From contig JALVEF010000013.1 of the NCBI GenBank assembly GCA_027031185.1, positions 1-5,968 on the forward strand: 5,968 bases of DNA. Direction: 5' to 3'. Below, one piece after another: positions 1 to 5,966 of this stretch. The position numbers were made by a program, and so were the translations under genes. Position 1 is the stretch's first letter. Every line of letters starts with the position of its first letter. Under the pieces are notes generated by a model. It saw nothing but the letters and a program-made list of their open reading frames with translations, searched no databases and was not told the origin of the DNA. Source of the DNA: Saprospiraceae bacterium (lineage in GTDB: Bacteria > Bacteroidota > Bacteroidia > Chitinophagales > Saprospiraceae).

Positions 1-234
1 TGAATAGCCCGGCACTTACTTGCGTTGCCGGATTTTGGCTTTGGTCCTTCCGCTTATGCTATTTGCAGGATGAGCGCTATATCGCTCCGCTGTTTGGGGC
101 AAGTAAGTGCGGGACGTTGAATAGCCCGGCACTTACTTGCGTTGCCGGATTTTGGCTTTGGTCCTTCCGCTTATGCTATTTGCAGGATGAGCGCTATATC
201 GCTCCGCTGTTTGGGGCAAGTAAGTGCGGGACGT
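1..234. repeat. Perfect tandem repeat, 2 x 117 bp
   Basis: Two adjacent copies, 1-117 and 118-234, are identical at every base by direct comparison, and a third copy starts at 235 (TGAAT) but diverges after five bases. Each unit carries a 12 bp inverted repeat near its ends (GCACTTACTTGC at 12-23 against GCAAGTAAGTGC at 99-110, repeated at 129-140 and 216-227). Inside is a smaller hairpin, GAGCG/CGCTC with a six-base loop (72-87 in copy 1). The array may extend left of the window. 117 is a multiple of three, so one frame stays open across the join and gives a 68-residue open frame (63-269). I do not consider this a gene: it has no recognisable protein features. Function unknown; it looks like an intergenic repeat family member capable of folding into a long stem. 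Confidence 0.95.
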
Positions 235-275
235 TGAATTGCTGGCGCGTTGAAACTTGTTTACGGTGAGAAACC
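235..275. repeat. Short repeat module related to the downstream flank
   Basis: After the 117 bp array the sequence continues TTGAATTGCTGGCGCGTTGAA (234-254, written here as a 21-base match). The same module occurs at 5479-5498 with one base deleted, including an exact 14-base core GCTGGCGCGTTGAA at 241-254 and 5485-5498. This is direct evidence that the two intergenic flanks share a repeat family. No coding potential is apparent here. Confidence 0.7.
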
Positions 276-308
276 AAACCTATAAGGTTTGCAAAACCTT
301 ATAGGTTT
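276..308. terminator. Perfect AT-rich hairpin, probable bidirectional terminator
   Basis: The arms AAACCTATAAGGTTT (276-290) and AAACCTTATAGGTTT (294-308) are perfect reverse complements of 15 bp separated by three bases (GCA). The right arm runs into a T-rich tail (TTTTATTGTTG from 306). This resembles the rho-independent, roughly symmetrical terminators seen between genes in Bacteroidota, although its stem is AT-rich and the T tract is interrupted by an A. It would end transcription entering from the left before ndk begins. The repeat is seen directly; the terminator role is inference. Confidence 0.6.
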
Positions 309-331
309 TATTGTTGTGGCCCGCTACGGGC

Positions 332-358
332 GATAATTGCGGATAATTGCTACCTTTG
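332..358 (+). promoter_or_regulatory. Candidate ndk promoter (-7 TACCTTTG) with a 10 bp-spaced direct repeat
   Basis: TACCTTTG at 351-358 matches the Bacteroidota sigma-A -7 consensus TAnnTTTG at every defined base. It lies 35 bases before the ndk ATG, which would give a leader of roughly 30 bases. I see no good TTTG at the -33 position. Immediately upstream, GATAATTGC occurs twice at exactly 10 bp spacing (332-340 and 342-350), one helical turn apart, in place of a normal -33 region. That could be an activator or repressor site, but this is inference. A small perfect hairpin, GCCCG-CTA-CGGGC, sits at 319-331. Confidence 0.5.
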
Positions 359-393
359 CGGCTTCGTTGACTACACGTAAAAGAGAGTAAAGA

Positions 394-816
394 ATGGCAG
401 GGAGAATAACACTTATGATGCTCAAGCCGGATGCGGTGCGCGCCGGCCATACGGGCGCCATTTTGTCCATGATTCAAAATGCGGGCTTCAAGATCGTGGC
501 TATGAAGATGACCCAGCTGACGCGTGCCAAGGCGGAGGCGTTTTATGCGGTCCATAAGGAACGGCCCTTTTTCGGGGAGTTTGTGGACTTTATGACGTCC
601 GGGCCCATCGTGGCGGCTATCCTGGAAAAGGACAATGCGGTGGCAGACTTCCGCAAACTCATCGGGGCTACCAATCCGGAGGAGGCGGCTCCGGGTACTA
701 TCCGTAAGCTGTACGCCAAAAGCGTGGGTGAAAATGCCATCCACGGCTCGGATTCTGACGAGAATGCAGCCATCGAAGCGGCCTTCCACTTTGCGGGTGT
801 GGAGCGGTTCGATTGA
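394..816 (+). CDS. ndk: Nucleoside diphosphate kinase (EC 2.7.4.6)
   Basis: Cytoplasmic enzyme that transfers the gamma-phosphate from a nucleoside triphosphate (usually ATP) to nucleoside diphosphates through a phosphohistidine intermediate, maintaining NTP and dNTP pools. The 140-residue product is normal for bacterial NDK (about 140-145). Seen in the sequence: the N-terminal KPDAV motif (K11-P12-D13), Y51, FF at 59-60, R87, the GATNP segment (91-95), PGTIR (100-104), and the active-site signature NAIHGSDS (114-121) with catalytic H117. E129 of the C-terminal helix is also present. All key residues are intact. The ATG at 394 is preceded by a purine-rich leader (AAAAGAGAGTAAAGA) rather than a clear Shine-Dalgarno, as is common in Bacteroidota, and it gives the family's usual N terminus. 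Translation ends with two in-frame stops in a row (TGA TAG), followed at once by a strong hairpin. It is separated from gpsA by 109 bp and is probably transcribed alone. Confidence 0.97.
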   Translation: MAGRITLMMLKPDAVRAGHTGAILSMIQNAGFKIVAMKMTQLTRAKAEAFYAVHKERPFFGEFVDFMTSGPIVAAILEKDNAVADFRKLIGATNPEEAAPGTIRKLYAKSVGENAIHGSDSDENAAIEAAFHFAGVERFD

Positions 817-820
817 TAGG

Positions 821-868
821 CCGCGACAGCTGCTACACGCACGGGCGTGCGTGTAGCAGCTGTCGCGG
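821..868. terminator. Perfect 48 bp palindrome (23 bp arms) after ndk
   Basis: Arms 821-843 and 846-868 are exact reverse complements over 23 bp, with only GG between them; a realistic loop would be GGGC or larger. The stem begins CCGCGACAGCTGCTACACGC and starts four bases after the ndk stop. A run of five T (881-885) follows 12 bases after the stem, too far for a textbook intrinsic terminator. Position between two co-directional genes fits a transcription terminator or a 3'-end stabilising hairpin for ndk mRNA. The GC-rich, near-perfect palindrome could equally be a dispersed REP-like element. The palindrome is certain, its function is not. Confidence 0.6.
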
Positions 869-913
869 GGCGAGTATGCCTTTTTCGGGGATTTCCTGAC
901 AGCCATTTTTCCG

Positions 914-921
914 TATCTTGC
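914..921 (+). promoter_or_regulatory. Candidate gpsA -7 element abutting the start codon
   Basis: TATCTTGC at 914-921 resembles the Bacteroidota -7 consensus TAnnTTTG but deviates at its last two defined positions. It lies only four bases before the ATG at 926. If it is used, transcription would begin at or a few bases past the start codon, so the mRNA would be leaderless or would start from a later site. No clear TTTG is present at -33. A promoter further upstream or readthrough from ndk is possible. Weak evidence. Confidence 0.3.
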
Positions 922-925
922 CGGC

Positions 926-1975
926 ATGAAAGACGCGGATCAACGGCCGGTAGGGATTATCGGGGCGGGTAATTTCGGCAAGGCCGTGGCCAATATTATC
1001 GCCGAAAACCGGGATGTCCTTCTCTTTACCCGGCAGCCCGACAAGGCCCAACGCATCAATACCACGCACGAGATAGACGGTGTCCGTCTGTCCGCACGGG
1101 TATTTGCTACGACATCACTTAAAGAACTTGCGGAGCAGTGCAGGACTATCTTCCCCATCGTGCCTTCACGCCGCTTCCGCGAGATGATGCAGGATCTGGC
1201 ACCGTATCTGAATCCTTCGCACTTTCTTATCCACGGGACCAAGGGCTTTGCTCTGCGGGATATAGATGAGGACGAGTTGCCTTACCGGCCCTTTACCCGG
1301 AAAAACGTCTGCCTGATGAGTGAGGTCATCCGGCAGGAGAGTTGTGTACTGCGCATCGGCACGATCTCCGGGCCGAATCTGGCGAAAGAGATCCTCGCCG
1401 GCAAACCTGCCGGCACTCTCGTCTCTTCCAATTTTGAAGAAGTCATCCAGGAGGCCAGGCTCCTTTTATCTTCGGAGCGATTTCGGGTCTTTACGTCCAC
1501 AGATGTGAAGGGGACGGAGCTGGCGGGTGCGCTCAAAAATATCATCGCGATCTTGTCTGGTATTTTGGCCGCGCGGGATATGGGCCTGAACTTGCAGGCC
1601 TTGCTCATCACCAAGGGGCTTGCCGAGATGATCCGCTTTGCCAAAGGATGGGGGGCAGACGAGAAGACCTTTCTGGGCACGGCGGGTATTGGCGATTTGA
1701 TTGCCACGGCGATGAGTCCGGACAGTCGCAATTATCGCTTTGGATACCGGATCGGCAGCGGGGAACGTTTGATACAGATCCAGGCCAATCTCAATGAATT
1801 GGTCGAGGGCATCCGCACGCTCATCATCGTCTATCACCTGTCGCGCCATCAGCGGCTCCGGCTGCCTATCATCCATACGCTGTACCGCATCGTCTTTGAG
1901 GACTATCCCATAGAGGAGGCGGTGCGGTATCTCATGACTTTTCCCTTTGACGTAGATGTCAACTTTTTGGACTGA
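926..1975 (+). CDS. gpsA: Glycerol-3-phosphate dehydrogenase [NAD(P)+] (EC 1.1.1.94)
   Basis: Cytoplasmic enzyme that reduces dihydroxyacetone phosphate to sn-glycerol-3-phosphate, the backbone precursor of phospholipids. The 349 residues are close to the usual length of about 330-340. An N-terminal Rossmann fold carries the dinucleotide-binding glycine motif GIIGAGNFG (G13, G15, G18). HGTKG (103-107) supplies the conserved K106. SGPNLAKE (148-155) matches the family's GP-S/N-FAKE block. The C-terminal helical domain contains GTELAGALKN (196-205) with presumed catalytic K204, LLITKGLAEM (226-235), the GTAGIGDL loop (251-258) with D257, and DSRNYRFG (266-273) with R268 and N269 for substrate/phosphate binding. 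No expected key residue is missing. The tail after about 280 is less conserved and ends FDVDVNFLD. The ATG at 926 gives the expected short lead into the Rossmann motif. No Shine-Dalgarno is evident. It stands 109 bp after ndk and 131 bp before the next gene's preferred start. Confidence 0.95.
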   Translation: MKDADQRPVGIIGAGNFGKAVANIIAENRDVLLFTRQPDKAQRINTTHEIDGVRLSARVFATTSLKELAEQCRTIFPIVPSRRFREMMQDLAPYLNPSHFLIHGTKGFALRDIDEDELPYRPFTRKNVCLMSEVIRQESCVLRIGTISGPNLAKEILAGKPAGTLVSSNFEEVIQEARLLLSSERFRVFTSTDVKGTELAGALKNIIAILSGILAARDMGLNLQALLITKGLAEMIRFAKGWGADEKTFLGTAGIGDLIATAMSPDSRNYRFGYRIGSGERLIQIQANLNELVEGIRTLIIVYHLSRHQRLRLPIIHTLYRIVFEDYPIEEAVRYLMTFPFDVDVNFLD

Positions 1976-2017
1976 GGGCAACGGGGGCGTCTCGCAACAG
2001 AACGGCGGCTGAAACGT

Positions 2018-2025
2018 TATCCTTG
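2018..2025 (+). promoter_or_regulatory. Weak -7-like element before the DUF4175-like gene
   Basis: TATCCTTG at 2018-2025 differs from TAnnTTTG at one defined base. It would place the transcription start near 2032, upstream of the ATG at 2107 but downstream of the alternative TTG at 2023. I see no matching -33 TTTG. The call is tentative; its main value is that it agrees with the shorter gene start. Confidence 0.25.
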
Positions 2026-2106
2026 CGTGATTGGTTGCTCATACAGCGTTTTTGCCGGATATACGGAGGCGCTGAATGGGGCAGCTACAAAGCAAAGTCG
2101 CGGCAC

Positions 2107-5100
2107 ATGACCCGAACCGGATCCAACTACGAGGCGCTCATTGAGAAGCTGGATGGCTTCATCCGCAAGTACTATCTCAACCGGATTATCCGTGGTTTCT
2201 TGTACACGGTGGGCGTTGTACTGGCTTTGTTTATCCTGATCAGCGTGGCTGAGTACTATTTTTATTTCGGTAAGGCGACGCGGAAGCTGCTTTTTTACTC
2301 CTTTGTCGGTATTTCGTTTGCGAGCATCGCGTATTGGATAATGCTGCCGGCGCTCAAGTACTTCAGGCTGGGCAAGCGGATTAGCCATGAACAGGCGGCG
2401 GCCATTATCGGCCGGCATTTCAGTGATATCGAGGACAAACTGATCAATATCCTGCAGCTGAAGGCACGGCGCGGGGCGATGGCGGACGATGACCTGGTGA
2501 TGGCCTCTATCAACCAGAAGGCAGAAAAGATCAAGCTCATCCCGTTTCGTAAGGCCATAGACCTGCGCAAAAACAAGAAATATCTCAAATACAGCTTGCC
2601 GCCCTTGCTCCTGCTGCTTTTGTTGCTGCTCGGGGCACCGTCCGTGATCAAGGACAGTACCAAGCGACTGGTGGAGAACAATAAAGACTTTGAGCGGCCG
2701 GCGCCGTTTCATTTCCAACTGCTCAATGATCAACTGCGCTCGGTGCAGTTTGAGACCTTTGATTTGCTTGTCGGTATTGAGGGCAAGGTGTTGCCCAATG
2801 AGGTATTTATTGACCTGGACGGGGTGCGCTACCGCTTGAAAAAGGAGGGGCCGTCCCGCTTCTCGTACCGCTTTCACAATTTGCAGGATGACGTAAAATT
2901 CCGGCTCACATCGGGGCCGGTGGTTTCGCGGGATTATGAATTGAAGGTCTTGAAGAAACCCAATATTCTGGGCTTTGACGTCGTGCTGGACTACCCGGCT
3001 TATACCGGCCGTAAAGATGAGCGACTGCCTAATATGGGTGATCTGACTATCCCGCAGGGGACGGTCGTCAAGTGGGTTTTCAATACCGACAATACGGATG
3101 CCATCCGCGTGCGCTTCGGTGACCAAATACCGGAAGCGGCCAAACGGCAGGGGGCGGATAATTTTTACTTCTCGCGCCGCATTATGAAGGACGTGACCTA
3201 TACGCTCTTTCCCGCCAATCGCGACTTGCCGAAAGCGGATTCCGTGCAGTACCGTATCGCGGTGATTCCGGATATGATGCCGGCCATATCGGTCAAGGCT
3301 TTTCCGGATACGACCAATCCGCAATTTATCTATCTGACCGGTGACGCATCGGATGATTACGGTTTGACGGCGCTCACCTTCAATTACAAGATCAAGCACC
3401 AGGACGGTAGCGAGACACCGGTCTCCCGTCGCGCTGTCTTGCAGCCCGATGGCAAAAATATTGTCTATGACTATGTCATCAACGTGGATACATTTGGGTT
3501 GCAGCCCGGTGATGAGCTGATTTACTTCTTTGAAACGACAGACAACGACCGCGTCAATGGGCCCAAGACGGCACGCACCCAATTGCTGACCTATCATCAG
3601 GCCTCTATCGAAGAGCTCAAGGAAAAGGAGCAGGTCAACAACGAAGAAATTGAAAAGGCACTGCGCGAGGCCCGCCAGAACAGCAGCAAAATGCGCGAAG
3701 AAATGCGCAAAATCCGTGAAAAACTGCTCGACAAAAAGGAAATCTCCTGGCAGGAGAAAAAAGACATCGAAAAGCTGCTGGAACGCCAAAAAGAACTCCA
3801 GCAACAGCTCCAGCAGGCGCGTGAGCAAATGAACGAGAATCTCAAAAACCAAAAACAGTTTTCCAATCCTGACCCGCAACTCCTGGAAAAGCAGGAAAAA
3901 CTCAAAAAACTGTTTGACGAGGCCTTGTCTGATGAGATGAAGGAGCTCATGCAGCAAATCGAAGAACTGCTCCAGGACCTGCAAAAAGAGGATGCCATCG
4001 AAAAGATGGAAGATTATGAGCTCAGCAATGAAGAACTGGAGCAGGAACTGGACCGGATGGAAGAATTGTTTAAGCAGCTCAAAGTCGAAAAAGAACTCCA
4101 GGACCAAATCAAAGAACTCGAAAAACTGGCCGAGGAGCAGGAAAAACTCGCCAAGCAGACGGAGGAAAATCCCAAGGATCCCAGTCTGGAGCAAAAACAA
4201 GAGGAGCTGAATAAGAAGTTTGACGAGCTCAAAGAGAAGCAGAAGCAAATCCAAAAGGACAACAAAGAACTCCAGCGCCCCATGCCGCTCGAGGATCAGG
4301 ACGAGGAGATGGAGGACATCCAACAAGACATGGACGATGCCCAACAACAGCTCCAACAAAACCAGGGGCAAAATGCGCCCAAGTCCCAGAAGTCGGCTGC
4401 CCGCAAGATGAAGAAAATGGCCAATCAATTGTCCATGTCTATGCAGGCGGGTCAGGCGGCTCAAAACATGGAGGATATTAAGACACTCCGACAGATTTTG
4501 GAAAATCTCGTCACCCTATCCTATGATCAGGAAGACCTGATGAATGACTTTGATGAGGTAGCTCAAAATACGCCCCGCTTCAAGGCTCTGGTGGAAAAGC
4601 AATTTGTCATCAAGGAGGACTTCCAAATCGTGGAAGACAGCCTGCGCGCGCTGGCCAAGCGCAATGAGCAGATTGAGTCTTTCGTGATGGACAAGATCTC
4701 CGATATCAAAACGAATATCAAAAACAGCCTGGCAAATCTGGAGGAGCGCAAGGTCGCCACTGCGCAAAACGATCAGCACGCTACCATGAAAGACCTCAAC
4801 GATCTGGCGCTGATGCTCGCCGAAGCGATGGAGCAAATGCAGCAGGAAATGTCCGCGATGATGCCCGGCAATCAGGCTTGCTCCAAACCCGGTCAGGGCA
4901 AGGGTAAAAACGGCAAGGTGCCCATGGACAAAATCACGCAAGGGCAAAAACAGCTCAACGAGCAAATGAAGCAGATGCTCGACCGGCTCAAGAAGGGCAA
5001 GGGCGGCACCAGCAAGGAGTTTGCCAAAATGGCTGCCAAACAGGCGGCTTTGCGCGAGGCGTTGCGCCGCCTGGACCAGGATAAGCAGGGCCAAGGCCAG

Positions 5101-5445
5101 GGCGATAAGATGCTGCAGGAGATCATCAAGCAGATGGACGAAATCGAAACTAAACTGGTCAACAAGCAGCTGGACGAGGAATTGCTCAAGCGCCAGGCTG
5201 AAATCGAGACGCGCTTGCTGGAAGCGGAACATGCGGAGCGCCAGCGCAAGCAGGATCAAAAGCGCAAGTCGCGTTCTGCTCAACAGATTCAGCCCAAGAT
5301 GCCGCCGTCACTGGAGGACTATATCAAAAAGCGCAAGGCGGAGGTGGAATCTTTCAAGACGGTGTCTCCGGCGCTTCGGCCTTATTACAAGGTGTTGGTG
5401 GAGCAGTATATTGATGCGCTGAAGCAGGCCGGCCATGGGGGATGA
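2107..5445 (+). CDS. DUF4175-like inner-membrane protein with long coiled-coil region
   Basis: A 1112-residue protein whose N terminus (YEALIEKLDGFIRKYYLNR), overall layout and C terminus match my knowledge of the Bacteroidota DUF4175 family (PF13779-type), whose function is unknown. From the ATG at 2107: hydrophobic segments at about 28-50, 60-82 and 162-180, the last including nine leucines in a row (167-175). Next comes a beta-rich, Ig-like soluble region at about 195-495 with a DASDDYGL motif (413-420), probably periplasmic. A very charged E/K/Q coiled coil spans about 498-755. Then come helical segments (about 765-915), a G/K/Q-rich linker (about 926-938), more coiled coil (about 945-1055) and a conserved-looking tail (about 1068-1105). 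The only cysteine is C925. An in-frame TTG at 2023 would add 28 residues, but I prefer ATG 2107 because the family-like sequence begins just after it and the added residues are not family-like. No catalytic motif is recognisable; a scaffold or envelope role is inference only. Confidence 0.85.
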   Translation: MTRTGSNYEALIEKLDGFIRKYYLNRIIRGFLYTVGVVLALFILISVAEYYFYFGKATRKLLFYSFVGISFASIAYWIMLPALKYFRLGKRISHEQAAAIIGRHFSDIEDKLINILQLKARRGAMADDDLVMASINQKAEKIKLIPFRKAIDLRKNKKYLKYSLPPLLLLLLLLLGAPSVIKDSTKRLVENNKDFERPAPFHFQLLNDQLRSVQFETFDLLVGIEGKVLPNEVFIDLDGVRYRLKKEGPSRFSYRFHNLQDDVKFRLTSGPVVSRDYELKVLKKPNILGFDVVLDYPAYTGRKDERLPNMGDLTIPQGTVVKWVFNTDNTDAIRVRFGDQIPEAAKRQGADNFYFSRRIMKDVTYTLFPANRDLPKADSVQYRIAVIPDMMPAISVKAFPDTTNPQFIYLTGDASDDYGLTALTFNYKIKHQDGSETPVSRRAVLQPDGKNIVYDYVINVDTFGLQPGDELIYFFETTDNDRVNGPKTARTQLLTYHQASIEELKEKEQVNNEEIEKALREARQNSSKMREEMRKIREKLLDKKEISWQEKKDIEKLLERQKELQQQLQQAREQMNENLKNQKQFSNPDPQLLEKQEKLKKLFDEALSDEMKELMQQIEELLQDLQKEDAIEKMEDYELSNEELEQELDRMEELFKQLKVEKELQDQIKELEKLAEEQEKLAKQTEENPKDPSLEQKQEELNKKFDELKEKQKQIQKDNKELQRPMPLEDQDEEMEDIQQDMDDAQQQLQQNQGQNAPKSQKSAARKMKKMANQLSMSMQAGQAAQNMEDIKTLRQILENLVTLSYDQEDLMNDFDEVAQNTPRFKALVEKQFVIKEDFQIVEDSLRALAKRNEQIESFVMDKISDIKTNIKNSLANLEERKVATAQNDQHATMKDLNDLALMLAEAMEQMQQEMSAMMPGNQACSKPGQGKGKNGKVPMDKITQGQKQLNEQMKQMLDRLKKGKGGTSKEFAKMAAKQAALREALRRLDQDKQGQGQGDKMLQEIIKQMDEIETKLVNKQLDEELLKRQAEIETRLLEAEHAERQRKQDQKRKSRSAQQIQPKMPPSLEDYIKKRKAEVESFKTVSPALRPYYKVLVEQYIDALKQAGHGG

Positions 5446-5447
5446 AC

Positions 5448-5521
5448 GCTTGGCGCGTCAATAGCGCCGTTGGCGCTGTTGAATGCTGGCGCGTTGAATA
5501 GCGCCGTTGGCGCTGTTGAAT
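5448..5521. repeat. 37 bp tandem repeat (2 copies) with GC-rich hairpins
   Basis: Two copies, about 5448-5484 and 5485-5521, align at a 37 bp offset with small differences near the 5' end (GCTTGGCGCGTC against GCTGGCGCGTTG). Bases 5460-5485 and 5497-5522 are identical. Each contains a perfect hairpin AGCGCC-GTT-GGCGCT (5463-5477 and 5500-5514) and ends in GTTGAAT. It starts three bases after the stop of the DUF4175-like gene. No T tract follows the hairpins, so they are poor rho-independent terminators but could protect the mRNA 3' end. Confidence 0.85.
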
Positions 5522-5585
5522 GGCTGCGCCGTTGAAAATGGAACGCGGCTCGCCCCGCGCTTACTTGACAAAAAATGCGTAGTGG
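5522..5585. repeat. Degenerate repeat tail with hairpin and CTTACTTG end
   Basis: A further GTTGAA (5531-5536) is followed by a small hairpin, CGCGG/CCGCG (5544-5548 and 5555-5559). Next comes CCCGCGCTTACTTGA (5554-5568), which matches the inverted end of the 117 bp unit (CCCGCACTTACTTGC when read on the minus strand) at 13 of 15 bases. This links the downstream flank to the upstream tandem repeat. No coding signal is seen. Confidence 0.5.
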
Positions 5586-5711
5586 CTAGCCAATCTCTGG
5601 CAATCTGCAAATACGTAGGGCTTCCTTAAAAATCCCGAATATTCGAGGAGAGGAGCTTTTTCGTGGAAACAGCAAATCTTCGATTTGCGCTTCTTTTCTC
5701 AACGCGTAGGA

Positions 5712-5761
5712 AAAATTCCCGTCATGGCCTGCGAAGCCTTGGAGCGGACATAGGGAATTTT
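5712..5761. repeat. Inverted repeat with structured loop
   Basis: AAAATTCCC (5712-5720) and GGGAATTTT (5753-5761) are perfect 9 bp complements separated by 32 bases. Allowing one bulged A extends both arms by GG/CC. The loop contains a smaller GGC/GCC pairing (GGCCTGCGAAGCC, 5726-5738). About 25 bp to the left is another small hairpin, GCAAATC-TTC-GATTTGC (5672-5688). Role unknown; the segment looks like part of a compact repeat element. Confidence 0.5.
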
Positions 5762-5830
5762 CCGGTTTCGGGCCTCGTGGCAATCGGCCATACTCGGAGG
5801 AATCGCAGCGCCCGAAAACGCTTTTTTGAG

Positions 5831-5966
5831 GTAACTGTTTAGGTACCCCCTGTTTTTGCCTTGTAACTGTTTGAGCACCCCTTGTTTTTGCGCTAAAATG
5901 GCCTTTTCGCGCCTGTCTTTGGTTTGTAACTGTTTGAGCACTCCTTGTTTTTGTGCTAAAATGCCC
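5831..5966. repeat. Three interspersed copies of a 30-43 bp direct repeat
   Basis: GTAACTGTTT begins copies at 5831, 5863 and 5926. The two right-hand copies (5861-5903 and 5924-5966) agree at 40 of 43 bases with a 63 bp period. The left copy (5831-5860) agrees with them at about 25 of 30 bases and is offset by 32 bp. Read on the minus strand, two of the three differences between the long copies are silent third-position changes (GGG/GGA and GCG/GCA codons), a weak hint of coding constraint. The array may continue past the right edge. Confidence 0.8.

Noticed and set aside
1..234. CRISPR array
   Set aside because: Only two directly abutting 117 bp copies with no unique spacers and no cas genes; the unit is far longer than a CRISPR repeat.
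63..269. 68-residue plus-strand open frame across the 117 bp repeats
   Set aside because: The frame stays open only because the unit length is a multiple of three. The peptide simply repeats the DNA unit and has no recognisable domain or initiation signal.
821..868. Insertion-sequence end or attachment site
   Set aside because: No transposase or integrase, no target-site duplication and no partner inverted repeat elsewhere in the window.
280..927. 215-residue minus-strand open frame opposite ndk
   Set aside because: It runs through both hairpins and the ndk coding region, where the plus strand encodes a complete, motif-perfect NDK.
2017..4464. 815-residue minus-strand open frame antisense to the DUF4175-like gene
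   Set aside because: Its leucine/phenylalanine-rich content is the mirror of lysine-, glutamate- and glutamine-rich codons on the plus strand (AAG, GAA and CAG read as CTT, TTC and CTG). It shows no family features, and the plus-strand protein is family-like over its whole length.
4516..5283. 255-residue minus-strand open frame opposite the 3' part of the DUF4175-like gene
   Set aside because: Same mirror-composition effect as the longer antisense frame; no independent evidence of coding.
5831..5966. CRISPR array from the GTAACTGTTT repeats
   Set aside because: Copies are unevenly spaced (32 and 63 bp) and diverged, and they read as a peptide repeat on the minus strand; only three copies are visible.
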